Shown here: positions 14,301 to 22,018 of the stretch, one piece after another | Layout: each line of letters starts with the position of its first letter | Position numbering within the stretch: position 1 is the first letter of the stretch | Source: an uncultured Burkholderiaceae bacterium | Lineage (GTDB): Bacteria > Pseudomonadota > Gammaproteobacteria > Burkholderiales > Burkholderiaceae_C | Direction: 5' to 3' | Assembly: GCA_938022295.1 (NCBI GenBank) | Contig: CALIDR010000010.1 | Span: 1-26,844, forward strand | Length of the DNA: 26,844 nucleotides | Translations under genes and position numbers: made by a program | The notes under the pieces: generated by a model | The model's database searches: none | Seen by the model: only the letters and a program-made list of their open reading frames with translations | Told to the model about the DNA's origin: nothing

Positions 14301-15075
14301 GATGTTCGGCAGCCCCAAGCGCGAGCGGCTCGACCAGATGCGCGGCCGCACGGTGTGGCTGGTCGGCGAGCACCTGGTGGACTACCTCGCCGAGGCGGCG
14401 CGCCAGCTGGTGCACCAGTGCCAGGTCGGCAAGGTCGTCCTGATCACCGCCACCGAGGCCGGCGCCACGGCGCTCAAGCGTGCGCTGCGCGACGTGCGCG
14501 CCGACGTGCTGGAGTCGATCGCGCTCGACGCGATGGGCGGCAGCGTCGAGACGGCGATGGACGACGCGCTGCTGCGCTTCGGCCACCCGACCACCGTCGT
14601 CAGCACGCCGTTCACGCCGCTGCCCGAAGTGCTGTTCGGCCGCGACGGCGAGCCGATGCTGTCGCCCACCGAGTTCCGCGAGCTCGTCGAGGCGAACCTG
14701 ACGCACCACTTCCGCATCGCGCGCAAGACGTCGCTGATCGACGGCGCGCAGCTCGTGCTCGTGACGCCCGACGTGCCGTACGGGCGCGACGCGAGCGGTG
14801 CCGGCTTCGCGCTGGCCAACTTCGTCAAGACGACGCTGCACGCCTTCACGGCGACGGTGGCGGTCGAGAACGAGCGTCTCGCGCACGACGTGCCGGTCAA
14901 CCAGATCAACCTCACGCGGCGCGTGCGCAGCGAAGAGCCGCGCAACGAGGAGGAGCACGACGAGGAGGTCAAGCGCTTCGCGCGCGCCGTGCTGCTCGCC
15001 GGCGCGCCGCTGCCCGACGCCGAGGACTCGCGCTACCGGGCGCGGATCTACCGCGGCATGGCGCTCACGGTCTGA
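11377..15075 (+). CDS. mcr: Malonyl-CoA reductase (bifunctional, 3-HP forming)
   Basis: A 1232-residue fusion of two short-chain dehydrogenase units, about the length of Chloroflexus malonyl-CoA reductase (about 1220). It reduces malonyl-CoA with two NADPH to 3-hydroxypropionate. In the characterised enzyme the C-terminal half makes malonate semialdehyde and the N-terminal half reduces that to 3-HP. The N-terminal unit has a cofactor loop TGAAGNLG (27-34), NNAGSAG, and the catalytic YVVPK pair (Y189, K193). The C-terminal unit has TGGSAGIGG near 583-591, NNAGVAGAEEM, NVSSYFGGEK, and YAVSK (Y742, K746), then the family-typical FLGPEIQINAIAPGPVEGDRL stretch in two parts. Each half also carries a second degenerate SDR-like region. 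GGAG seven bases before the ATG supports the start. It ends convergent with meh, 21 bases away. It is unrelated to the archaeal-type malonyl-CoA reductases. Confidence 0.97.
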   Translation: MNARSLPTAAVDTAAAGRLAGKVALVTGAAGNLGSEIVRAYLREGATVVFTGRSAERLDAAIAAAVADTGVPADRASAVVMDAADPEQVRAGVAAAIARHGRIDVLVNNAGSAGPRQPLAKVPLTAAELDELRAEGAADTETLGDAVRNILCVAWNVVRAAAASLAPGASVINVSTVFSRTDYYGRAAYVVPKAALNAVSQELAVELGARGVRVNTVFPGPIRSERIRNVFAAMDKLKGQEPGTTAQGFFDRMTLARAIDGESPTKTFPVPRDVAAACVFLGSEDSAAFNGHEFEISHGMRVATDSGSVLMSRPTLRTVDASGLTVLVAAGDQLSEALAIARVQAEAGAQVVLGLARAADVDEATKRLGGQRFDRQIEVRRFDRTDPDSMTAVLDEFAAEGQPIYGVVALPAHGAGRFTGSMVDAADDDVDAFIDDEVGGAIALARTLSRHWRERDDLPLDPRLVFVSNGDDGAGNTWAKCLTSAVEELIRVWRGESEVDVRNARCRRMEWSNQIIRYGNHEGENVPFAAGHAARLLFKERHVEQINLLLPSSIIEATGARRSTLGFTENLTGLHTGKAVLITGGSAGIGGQVARLLAIGGARVMMVARRASELDAARERILGELSDIGYSGAEKRVRTLAGIDVGDLASLERAVQETIKAFGRIDYLINNAGVAGAEEMVVDMGVDAWRYTLDANLVSNYALMHAVVPTMRQQGSGYILNVSSYFGGEKHLAVAYPNRADYAVSKAGQRALVEASARFLGPEIQINAIAPGPVEGDRLKGVGGRPGLFERRGRLILENKRLNAVHMAVVKSLRRGTRVETVLARLAANDVPALAIDSDAPHELRQLAVACSREGDDDCTWGRILMSEKVAERLIARLRTGGHLLDSDEWRDRTGGGWLAKLPPDDKPWLPPLQISREAAKVRNGVLSLLHLKKMPTETEVALATVYFLADRAVSGETFLPSGGLSLERSITEREMFGSPKRERLDQMRGRTVWLVGEHLVDYLAEAARQLVHQCQVGKVVLITATEAGATALKRALRDVRADVLESIALDAMGGSVETAMDDALLRFGHPTTVVSTPFTPLPEVLFGRDGEPMLSPTEFRELVEANLTHHFRIARKTSLIDGAQLVLVTPDVPYGRDASGAGFALANFVKTTLHAFTATVAVENERLAHDVPVNQINLTRRVRSEEPRNEEEHDEEVKRFARAVLLAGAPLPDAEDSRYRARIYRGMALTV

Positions 15076-15096
15076 CCACCGCCGGTGCAGCGCCCG

Positions 15097-15948
15097 TCAG
15101 CCGAACCGCGCGGTGGCGGCCAGCGCGACCTGGCCGTCGCTGCGCTGCGCCTCGAGCGCGGCGCTGCCGTCGGCGCCCGGCGTGCCGACGAGCCGCACCG
15201 GCGCGAGGTCGAACAGCGGGGCCACGCCGCGGAACAAGAACGCCGCCAGCGGCCGGCCGCTGCCGCGCGCGGCGAGGTCGGCGAGCAGCATCGCCGTCAG
15301 CGGGCCGTGCACGACGAGCCCGGGGTAGCCCTCGACGTCGCGCGCGTAGTCGCGGTCGTAGTGGATGCGGTGGGCGTTGAACGTCAGCGCGGAGAAGCGG
15401 AACAGCCACCGCGAGTCCGGCGCGACGACGCGCGTCCAGGCGCCCGCCGGCGCCTCGGGCCACGGCACGACGGCCGGCGCCGGCACCGCGGCGCCGGGCT
15501 CGCGGTAGACGATCTGCTGCTCCTCCTCGACGCAGGTCGCGCCGTCCTGCTCGAAGCGCAGCGCGACGGTGACGAAGGCGAGCGAGCCGCTCTTGCCGCT
15601 CTTGAGCGCGACGTCGGCGATCGTCGCGTGGCGCCGCGCCGGCCGGCCCAGCGCGAGCGGGCGCAGGAAGCGCAGCGTCGAGCCGGCGAACATGCGCCGC
15701 GGATACGGGATCGGCGGCAGGAAGCCGCCGCGCTGCGGGTGGCCGTCGACGTCGAGCTTCGACTGCGGCGCGCGCGGCAGGAAGTAGAACCAGTGCCACA
15801 GCGGCGGCAGCGGCGAACCGTCGTCGAACGTCGCGCCCTCGTCGTCGAACATCGCCGCCGCGGCCCGCGCCTGCGTGACCGCGAGCGGGTCCTCGGTCGT
15901 CTCGGTGCGCCCGATCCAGGCGCCGAAGTCCGTCGTCACGTCAGTCAT
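15097..15948 (-). CDS. meh: Mesaconyl-C4-CoA hydratase, HTD2-like hot-dog fold
   Basis: A 283-residue protein that should hydrate mesaconyl-C4-CoA to (S)-citramalyl-CoA, the step before the final cleavage to pyruvate and acetyl-CoA. It has the layout of the HTD2/FAS1-type hydratases: an N-terminal hot-dog unit with WHWFYFLP and GGFLPPIPYPRRMFAG, an EEEQQIVYRE strand, and a C-terminal unit with the FNAHRIHYDRDYA catalytic-region block followed by EGYPGLVVHGPLTA. ATG 15948 has GAGGA eight bases upstream; another in-frame ATG 18 bases earlier is possible. The gene stands alone on the minus strand between mcr and the smtA-mch run, with 116 bases to the divergent smtA. The name rests on family features plus the surrounding bi-cycle genes; alone it could only be called an HTD2-like hydratase. 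Confidence 0.87.
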   Translation of the reverse strand: MTDVTTDFGAWIGRTETTEDPLAVTQARAAAAMFDDEGATFDDGSPLPPLWHWFYFLPRAPQSKLDVDGHPQRGGFLPPIPYPRRMFAGSTLRFLRPLALGRPARRHATIADVALKSGKSGSLAFVTVALRFEQDGATCVEEEQQIVYREPGAAVPAPAVVPWPEAPAGAWTRVVAPDSRWLFRFSALTFNAHRIHYDRDYARDVEGYPGLVVHGPLTAMLLADLAARGSGRPLAAFLFRGVAPLFDLAPVRLVGTPGADGSAALEAQRSDGQVALAATARFG

Positions 15949-16064
15949 CGCCGCATCCTCGCGCATCCCGTCGGCGGCGATTGTCAGCCAAGCCTTCAGC
16001 CCAGTGCCGCCACCCGCGGCCACGGTGCCGTCCGCGACCCGGCGGCCCGCCACAGGAGGACGTC

Positions 16065-17318
16065 GTGCCCACCACCGCCACCCCATCCCCGAGCGGCGCG
16101 CCGCTAGACGCGCCGGCCACGCCCCTGCCGCTGGCAGGGCTGCGCGTGATCGACGTCGGCAACTTCCTCGCCGGGCCCTACGCGGCGTCGATCCTCGGCG
16201 AGTTCGGCGCCGAAGTGATCAAGGTCGAACACCCCGACGGCGGCGACCCGATGCGCCGCTTCGGCACACCGACCAAGCGCGACAACGCCACCCTCGCCTG
16301 GCTGAGCGAGGCGCGCAACCGCAAGTCGGTGACGATCGATCTGCTGCAGCGCGACGGCGTCACGCTGTTCAAGCGGCTGATCGCCAAGTCCGACGTGCTG
16401 GTCGAGAACTTCCGCCCCGGCACGATGGAGTCGTGGGGCCTGGGCTGGCCCGAGGTCCACGCCGCCAACCCCGGCATCGTGATGCTGCGCGTCTCGGGCT
16501 ACGGCCAGACCGGGCCTTACCGGCGGCGCAGCGGCTTCGCGCACATCGCGCAGGCCTTCGGCGGGCTGAACTACCTCGCCGGCTTCCCCGGCGAGACGCC
16601 GGTGCTGCCCGGCACGGTGCCGCTCGGCGACTACATCGCGAGCCTGTTCGGCGCCATCGGCGTGCTGGTGGCGCTGCGCCACAAGGAGCAGACCGGCCGC
16701 GGCCAGCTCGTCGACGTCGGCATCTACGAGGCGGTGTTCCGCGTGCTCGAGGAGATCGCGCCCGCCTATGCGATGTTCGGCAAGATCCGCGAGCGCGAAG
16801 GCGCGGGCAGCTTCGTCGCCGTGCCGCACGGCCACTTCCGCACCCAGGACAACCGCTGGATCGCGATCGCGTGCACGACCGACAAGATGTTCGAGCGGCT
16901 GTCGGTGGCGATGGGCCGCCCCGAGCTGTCGTCCAGGGAGATGTACGGCGACCAGCGCAAGCGGCTGGCCGCGCGCGAGATCGTCAACCAGGCCGTGATC
17001 GACTGGGTCGGCTCGCTGCCGCGCCGCGAGGTGCTCGAGCGCTGCCTGCGGGAGGAAGTGCCGGTCGGCGAGGTCAACAGCATCGCCGACATCTTCAACG
17101 ACCCGCACTTCGCCGCCCGCGGCAACCTCGTGCGCTGGCGCGAGGAGAACCTGGGCGAAATCGTCGTGCCGGGCGTCGTGCCGACGCTGTCGGCCACCCC
17201 GGGGCGCATCACCAACCTCGGCCCGCGCCTGGGCAACGCCAACGACGAGGTGCTGCGCACCCTGCTCGGCCTGGCGGCCGAGGAGATCTCGCTGCTGCGC
17301 GAGAAGCGCGTCGTCTGA
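16065..17318 (+). CDS. smtA: Succinyl-CoA:(S)-malate CoA-transferase subunit A
   Basis: A 417-residue family III (CaiB/BaiF) CoA-transferase. With SmtB it moves CoA from succinyl-CoA to malate, giving malyl-CoA and succinate and closing the first loop of the bi-cycle. Visible family blocks are GLRVIDVGNFLAGPYAA, EFGAEVIKVEHPDGGDPMRRFG, ENFRPGTMESWGLGW, SGYGQTGPY and GFAHIAQAFGG. The catalytic aspartate is D189 in PLGDYIAS. A GHFRTQDNRWIAIACTTD block follows, and the usual TNLGPRLG segment lies near the C-terminus. GTG 16065 is preceded by a strong AGGAGG (16054-16059, spacing five). Longer frames reach only an upstream TTG without a binding site. It is closely related to the next gene (same blocks, same order), as expected for a duplicated heteromeric pair. 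Subunit naming follows the Chloroflexus order and similarity and was not tested by alignment. Confidence 0.87.
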   Translation: MPTTATPSPSGAPLDAPATPLPLAGLRVIDVGNFLAGPYAASILGEFGAEVIKVEHPDGGDPMRRFGTPTKRDNATLAWLSEARNRKSVTIDLLQRDGVTLFKRLIAKSDVLVENFRPGTMESWGLGWPEVHAANPGIVMLRVSGYGQTGPYRRRSGFAHIAQAFGGLNYLAGFPGETPVLPGTVPLGDYIASLFGAIGVLVALRHKEQTGRGQLVDVGIYEAVFRVLEEIAPAYAMFGKIREREGAGSFVAVPHGHFRTQDNRWIAIACTTDKMFERLSVAMGRPELSSREMYGDQRKRLAAREIVNQAVIDWVGSLPRREVLERCLREEVPVGEVNSIADIFNDPHFAARGNLVRWREENLGEIVVPGVVPTLSATPGRITNLGPRLGNANDEVLRTLLGLAAEEISLLREKRVV

Positions 17319-17338
17319 CCGACCACCGGAGACCCACG

Positions 17339-18580
17339 ATGAGCGAGCTGCAACCCACCGCCCCGCCGTTCGACACCCGCAAGGGGCCGCTGGCCGGCAT
17401 CCGCGTGATCGACGCCGCCACCGTGATCGCCGCGCCGTTCTGCGCGACGCTGCTCGGCGAGGCCGGCGCCGACGTGCTGAAGGTCGAGCACCCCGAAGGC
17501 GGCGACGCGCTGCGCCGCTTCGGCACCCCCACCGCCTGCGGCGACACGCTGACCTGGCTCAGCGAAGGCCGCAACAAGCGCTCCGTCACGCTCGACCTGC
17601 GCAGCAAGGAAGGCGCGGCGATCTTCCTGGACCTGATCCGCCAGACCGACGTGCTGTGCGAGAACTTCCGCACCGGCACCCTCGAGAAGTGGGGCCTGGG
17701 CTGGGACGTGCTGCACGCGATCAACCCGCGCCTGGTGATGCTGCGCGTGACCGGCTACGGCCAGACCGGCCCGTACAGCGACCGCCCGGGCTTCGCGCGC
17801 GTCGCCCACGCGGTGGGCGGCCTGGCGTACCTCACCGGCATGCCGCGCGGCACGCCGATGACGCCGGGCTCGACGACGCTCGCCGACTACATGACGGGGC
17901 TTTACGGCTGCATCGGCGTGCTGATCGCGCTGCGCCACCGCGACCTCACCGGCGAGGGCCAGTACGTCGACGCCGCGCTGTACGAGAGCGTGTTCCGCTG
18001 CACCGAGGAGCTCGCCTCGGCCTACGGCATGTACGGCGTCGTGCGCGAGCGCCAGGGCTCGCAGCACAACGACTTCGCGGTGCCGCACGGCCACTTCTCG
18101 ACCAAGGACGGCAAGTGGGTCGCGATCTCGTGCGCGACCGACCTGCTGTTCGCGCGCCTCGCGGAGGCGATGAAGCGCCCCGAGCTCGCGCTGCCCGAGA
18201 ACTACGGCCAGCAGGCCACGCGCCTGGCGCACAAGGTCGAGGTCAACGAGATCGTGCGCGACTGGTGCAACTCGCTGACGCGCGACGAGATCCTGGAGCG
18301 CTGCAACGCCACCGCGACGCCGGCCGGCCCGCTGAACAACATCGCCGACTTCTTCGGCGACCGCCAGGTCCACGTGCGGCAGAACATCGTCGCCGTCGAC
18401 GAGCCCGACCTCGGCGAGGTGCTGATGATGCCCGCGCCGGTGCCGAAGATGTCGGAGACGCCCGGCACGATCCGCAGCCTCGGCCCGCGCCTGGGCGAGC
18501 ACACCGACCAGGTGCTCGCCGAACTGCTCGGCTTCGACGCCGGCAAGCTCGCCGACCTGCGCGCGCGCAAGGTGATCTGA
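17339..18580 (+). CDS. smtB: Succinyl-CoA:(S)-malate CoA-transferase subunit B
   Basis: A 413-residue family III CoA-transferase and visible paralogue of SmtA. It shares EHPEGGDALRRFGTP, ENFRTGTLEKWGLGW, TGYGQTGPYSDRPGFARVAHAVGG and the HGHFSTKDGKWVAISCATD block. The catalytic aspartate is D183 in TLADYMTGLYG. It starts 20 bases after smtA with GGAG upstream, and its stop shares one base with the mct ATG (TGATG), so smtA, smtB and mct are one tightly coupled unit. In Chloroflexus both Smt subunits form the active transferase. Two full-length genes, each keeping its Asp, agree with that arrangement. A carnitine, formyl or other CoA-transferase role is unlikely given the neighbours. Confidence 0.87.
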   Translation: MSELQPTAPPFDTRKGPLAGIRVIDAATVIAAPFCATLLGEAGADVLKVEHPEGGDALRRFGTPTACGDTLTWLSEGRNKRSVTLDLRSKEGAAIFLDLIRQTDVLCENFRTGTLEKWGLGWDVLHAINPRLVMLRVTGYGQTGPYSDRPGFARVAHAVGGLAYLTGMPRGTPMTPGSTTLADYMTGLYGCIGVLIALRHRDLTGEGQYVDAALYESVFRCTEELASAYGMYGVVRERQGSQHNDFAVPHGHFSTKDGKWVAISCATDLLFARLAEAMKRPELALPENYGQQATRLAHKVEVNEIVRDWCNSLTRDEILERCNATATPAGPLNNIADFFGDRQVHVRQNIVAVDEPDLGEVLMMPAPVPKMSETPGTIRSLGPRLGEHTDQVLAELLGFDAGKLADLRARKVI

Positions 18581-19803
18581 TGGCCGGCATCCTGCAGGGG
18601 CTGCGCGTCGTCGAAGGCTCGGCATTCGTCGCCGCGCCGCTGGGCGGCATGACGCTGGCGCAGCTCGGCGCCGACGTGATCCGCTTCGACCCGATCGGCG
18701 GCGGGCTCGACCACAAGCGCTGGCCGCTGACGGCCGACGGCCAGGCGAGCCTGTTCTGGGCGGGTCTGAACAAGGGCAAGCGCTCGATCGCGGTCGACAT
18801 CCGCTCGCCGCGCGGGCAGGAGCTGCTGACCGAACTGATCTGCCAGCCGGGGCCCGAGGCGGGCCTGTTCAGCACCAACTTCCCGGCGCGCGGCTGGCTC
18901 GCCTACGACAGGCTCGCCGCCCGCCGCGCCGACCTGATCATGCTCAACCTCACCGGCCGGCGCGACGGCGGCTCCGAGGTCGACTACACCGTCAACCCGC
19001 AGATCGGCTTCCCGCACCTCACCGGCCCGGCCGACCGCACCGAGCCGGTCAACCACGTGTTCCCGGCGTGGGACGCGATCGCCGGCCACCTGCTCGCGGT
19101 GGCGATGCTGGCCGCGCTGCGCCACCGCGACCGCACGGGCGAGGGCCAGCTCGTGTCGCTGGCGCTGAAGGACGTGGGGCTCGCGATGGTCGCCAACCTC
19201 GGCATGGTCGCCGAGGTGCAGGTCACGGGCGTCGACCGCCCGCGCTACGGCAACTACCTCTACGGCGCGTTCGGGCGCGACTTCGCGACGAAGGACGGCG
19301 AGCGCGCGATGGTCGTCGGCCTCACCGACCTGCAGTGGGAAACGCTCGCCAAGGCCACCGGCCTCGGCGAGGCGTTCGCTGCGCTCGGCGCCAGCCTGGG
19401 CCTGGACCTCGCCGACGAGGGCAACCGCTTCCGCGCCCGCGAGCCCATCGCCGCCCTGCTCGAGCCGTGGTTCGCGCAGCGCACGCTCGCCGAGGTGAAG
19501 GCCGCGTTCGACGCCCACCGCGTGACCTGGGGCCCGTACCGCACGGTGCGCCAGGCGCTCGAGCACGACGCCGACTTCTCGGCCGCCAACCCGATGTTCG
19601 CCACCGTCGAGCAGCCCGGCATCGGCGCATACCTGGTGCCCGGCACGCCGCTGCACTTCGGCGCCGCCGACCGCGTGCCGCCGCTGCGCGCACCTCGCCT
19701 GGGCGAGCACACCGACGAGATCCTGCTCGACGTGCTGAAGCTGCCGTCCGAAGAAGTCGGCCGCCTGCACGACGCCGGCGTCGTCGCCGGCCCGGCCGCA
19801 TGA
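18580..19803 (+). CDS. mct: Mesaconyl-CoA C1-C4 CoA transferase
   Basis: A 407-residue family III CoA-transferase, clearly more distant from the Smt pair. It moves CoA within one molecule, from the C1 to the C4 carboxyl of mesaconate, a reaction that in Chloroflexus needs no outside acceptor. Seen in the sequence: GLRVVEGSAFVAAPLGGMTLAQLGADVIRFDP in two adjoining blocks, FWAGLNKGKRSIAVDI, NHVFPAWDAIAGH with the expected catalytic aspartate D165, LRHRDRTGEGQLV, and a C-terminal RLGEHTDEIL. The Smt-type substrate blocks (GQTGPY, HGHF) are absent, which fits a different acceptor. It overlaps smtB by one base and is followed 31 bases later by mcl. Confidence 0.88.
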   Translation: MAGILQGLRVVEGSAFVAAPLGGMTLAQLGADVIRFDPIGGGLDHKRWPLTADGQASLFWAGLNKGKRSIAVDIRSPRGQELLTELICQPGPEAGLFSTNFPARGWLAYDRLAARRADLIMLNLTGRRDGGSEVDYTVNPQIGFPHLTGPADRTEPVNHVFPAWDAIAGHLLAVAMLAALRHRDRTGEGQLVSLALKDVGLAMVANLGMVAEVQVTGVDRPRYGNYLYGAFGRDFATKDGERAMVVGLTDLQWETLAKATGLGEAFAALGASLGLDLADEGNRFRAREPIAALLEPWFAQRTLAEVKAAFDAHRVTWGPYRTVRQALEHDADFSAANPMFATVEQPGIGAYLVPGTPLHFGAADRVPPLRAPRLGEHTDEILLDVLKLPSEEVGRLHDAGVVAGPAA

Positions 19804-19834
19804 CCCACCCCGAAGCCCTCCGGAGACGCCCCCG

Positions 19835-20884
19835 ATGAAGCTGCCGATCAACTTCTACAAGCCGCTCGCCATCGGCGCGCCGGCGCCGCTGCGCGAGCTG
19901 CCGCTGCGCCCCGAGCGCGTCGTGCACTTCTTCCCCCCGCACCTCGAGAAGATCCGCGCCCGGCTGCCCGACACGGCCAAGCAGGTCGACGTGCTGTGCG
20001 GCAACCTCGAGGACGCGATCCCGATCGAGAGCAAGGAAGCGGCCCGCCAGGGCTTCATCGACGGCGTCAATGCGTTCGACGCCGCCGCGCTCGGCACCGC
20101 GATCTGGGTGCGCGTGAACTGCCTGAACAGCCCGTGGATCCTCGACGATCTCGAACAGATCGTGCGCCACGCCGGCAACCGGCTCGACGTCGTGATGATC
20201 CCGAAGGTCGAGGGCCCGTGGGACATCCACTTCGTCGACCAGTACCTCGCGCTGCTCGAGGCGAAGTACGGCGTCACGAAGCCGATCCTGATCCACGCGC
20301 TGCTCGAGACGGCGCAGGGGGTGATGAACGTCGAGGCGATCGCGGGCGCGAGCCCCCGCATGCACGGCATGAGCCTCGGCCCGGCCGACCTCGCCGCCTC
20401 GCGCGGCATGAAGACGACGCGCGTCGGCGGCGGCCACCCGTTCTACGGCGTGCTCGCCGACCCGCCCGAAGGCGGCGGCGAGCGCGCCTTCGTGCAGCAG
20501 GACCTGTGGCACTACACGCTGGCGAAGATGGTCGACGCGTGCGTCACGCACGGCCTGCGCGCGTTCTACGGCCCGTTCGGCGACCTGAAGGACGAGGCCG
20601 GCTGCGAAGCGCAGTTCCGCAACGCGTTCCTGATGGGCTGCACCGGCGCCTGGTCGCTGGCGCCGAACCAGATCCCGATCGCACGCCGCGTGTTCAGCCC
20701 CGACGTCAAGGAAGTGCTGTTCGCCAAGCGCATCCTCGAGGCGATGCCCGACGGCAGCGGGGTGGCGATGATCGACGGCAAGATGCAGGACGACGCGACG
20801 TGGAAGCAGGCCAAGGTGATCGTCGACCTCGCGAAGCTCGTCGCGCGCAAGGACCCGGAACTCGCGGCCGCCTACGGCCTGTGA
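19835..20884 (+). CDS. mcl: L-malyl-CoA/beta-methylmalyl-CoA/(S)-citramalyl-CoA lyase
   Basis: A 349-residue HpcH/HpaI-type (citrate lyase beta family) enzyme, the length of the Chloroflexus trifunctional lyase. In the bi-cycle it cleaves malyl-CoA to acetyl-CoA and glyoxylate, condenses glyoxylate with propionyl-CoA, and cleaves citramalyl-CoA to acetyl-CoA and pyruvate. Visible landmarks are MKLPINFYKPLAIGAP at the N-terminus, the CGNLEDAIP block with an acidic residue (E59), WVRVNC, VMIPKVEGP with the barrel lysine and glutamate, ALLETAQGVMNVEAIAG, and the GPADLAASRGMKTTRVGGGHP stretch in two adjoining parts that marks the malyl-CoA lyase group. GGAG about ten bases before the ATG is the likely ribosome binding site. 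In other bacteria relatives serve glyoxylate assimilation or the ethylmalonyl-CoA pathway; the neighbours favour the bi-cycle. Confidence 0.92.
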   Translation: MKLPINFYKPLAIGAPAPLRELPLRPERVVHFFPPHLEKIRARLPDTAKQVDVLCGNLEDAIPIESKEAARQGFIDGVNAFDAAALGTAIWVRVNCLNSPWILDDLEQIVRHAGNRLDVVMIPKVEGPWDIHFVDQYLALLEAKYGVTKPILIHALLETAQGVMNVEAIAGASPRMHGMSLGPADLAASRGMKTTRVGGGHPFYGVLADPPEGGGERAFVQQDLWHYTLAKMVDACVTHGLRAFYGPFGDLKDEAGCEAQFRNAFLMGCTGAWSLAPNQIPIARRVFSPDVKEVLFAKRILEAMPDGSGVAMIDGKMQDDATWKQAKVIVDLAKLVARKDPELAAAYGL

Positions 20885-20897
20885 CGGAGCGGGCGCG

Positions 20898-21956
20898 ATG
20901 AGCACCAAGACCCAGGCCGGCAACTTCTTCGAGGACTTCCGCGTCGGCCAGCACCTGCCGCACGCCACGCCGCGCACCGTCACCGACGGCGAGGTGGCGC
21001 TGTACACCGCGCTGTTCGGCCCGCGCTTCGCGCTGAACTCGTCGACCCCGTTCGCGCAGGCGATGGGCCTGCCGCGCGCGCCGGTGGACAGCCTGCTCGC
21101 GTTCCACCTCGTGTTCGGCAAGACGGTGCCCGACATCTCGCTCAACGCGATCGCCAACCTCGGCTACGCGGGCGGGCGCTTCGGCGTGCCGCTGTACCCC
21201 GGCGACACGGTGACGACCGACTCGACCGTTCTCGGCCTGAAGGCCAACAAGGACGGCAAGACCGGCGTCGTCTACGTGCGCTCGACGGGCGTCAACCAGG
21301 CGGGCGAGATGGTCGTCGACTACTTCCGCTGGGTGATGGTGCGCAAGCGCGACGCCGCCTCGCCGCCGCCCGAGACCGTCGTGCCCGAGCTGCCCGCGTC
21401 GGTCGCCGCCGCCGACCTGATCGTGCCGTACCGCGTCGACGCCGCGCGCTACGACACCGTGCGCGCCGGCAGCCCCCACCTGTGGGACGACTACGAGCCC
21501 GGCGAGCGCATCGACCACGTCGACGGCATGACGATCGAGGAAGCCGACCACATGCTCGCCGCACGCCTGTTCCAGAACACGGCGCGCGTGCACTTCAACC
21601 AGCACGTCGAGAAGGAAGGCCGCTTCGGCCGGCGCATCGTCTACGGCGGGCACGTCATCAGCCTGGCGCGCGCGCTGTCGTTCAACGGGCTGGCCAACGC
21701 GCAGACGATCGCCGCGATCCACGGCGGCCGGCACGTGAACCCCACGTTCGCCGGCGACACGGTCTACGCCTGGAGCGAGGTGCTCGAGCGGCAGGCGATC
21801 CCGGGCCGCGACGACGTCGGCGCCCTGCGGCTGCGCACCGTCGCCGCGAAGGACCGCCCCTGTGCCGACTTCCCCTGCCAGGACGCGGCCGGGGCGTACG
21901 ACCCGGCCGTCGTGCTCGACTTCGACTACACCGTGCTGATGCCGCGGCGCGGCTGA
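20898..21956 (+). CDS. mch: Mesaconyl-C1-CoA hydratase (beta-methylmalyl-CoA dehydratase)
   Basis: A 352-residue double hot-dog (MaoC-like) protein that interconverts beta-methylmalyl-CoA and mesaconyl-C1-CoA. The N-terminal unit opens with NFFEDFRVGQHLPHATPRTV and continues with FALNSSTPFAQAMGLPRAPVDSLLAFHLVFG in adjoining blocks. The second unit (about 180-350) has DDYEPGERIDHVDGMTIEEADHM split across a turn, the RVHFNQH block, GRRIVYGGHVISLARALSFNGL, and HVNPTFAGDTVYAWSEV. It starts 13 bases after mcl with GGAG upstream and is the last gene of the smtA-mch unit. Related proteins act in the ethylmalonyl-CoA pathway of alphaproteobacteria; with mct and meh beside it, the bi-cycle role is the better reading. 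Confidence 0.92.
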   Translation: MSTKTQAGNFFEDFRVGQHLPHATPRTVTDGEVALYTALFGPRFALNSSTPFAQAMGLPRAPVDSLLAFHLVFGKTVPDISLNAIANLGYAGGRFGVPLYPGDTVTTDSTVLGLKANKDGKTGVVYVRSTGVNQAGEMVVDYFRWVMVRKRDAASPPPETVVPELPASVAAADLIVPYRVDAARYDTVRAGSPHLWDDYEPGERIDHVDGMTIEEADHMLAARLFQNTARVHFNQHVEKEGRFGRRIVYGGHVISLARALSFNGLANAQTIAAIHGGRHVNPTFAGDTVYAWSEVLERQAIPGRDDVGALRLRTVAAKDRPCADFPCQDAAGAYDPAVVLDFDYTVLMPRRG

Positions 21957-21963
21957 AGCGGCA

Positions 21964-21988
21964 CCCGGCGCACGGCACGACCGCCGGG
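21964..21988 (+). terminator. Stem-loop between mch and the HiPIP gene
   Basis: A perfect 7-bp stem (CCCGGCG with CGCCGGG) and an 11-base loop lie eight bases after the mch stop, in the 62-base convergent gap. There is no T-run, so it is a plausible but weak bidirectional terminator. Confidence 0.38.
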
Positions 21989-22018
21989 CGCCGCGGCGGG
22001 GACGGCTTCAGGCCGGGT

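Noticed and set aside
15981..16009. TTGTCA at 15981 as a -35 element for smtA
   Set aside because: It matches five of six bases but no -10 hexamer follows at 15-19 bases, so no promoter is claimed in the meh/smtA gap.
18580..19803. A third succinyl-CoA:malate transferase or generic CaiB-like racemase instead of mct
   Set aside because: It lacks the Smt-specific blocks, keeps the catalytic Asp, and sits exactly where mct is expected between smtB and mcl.
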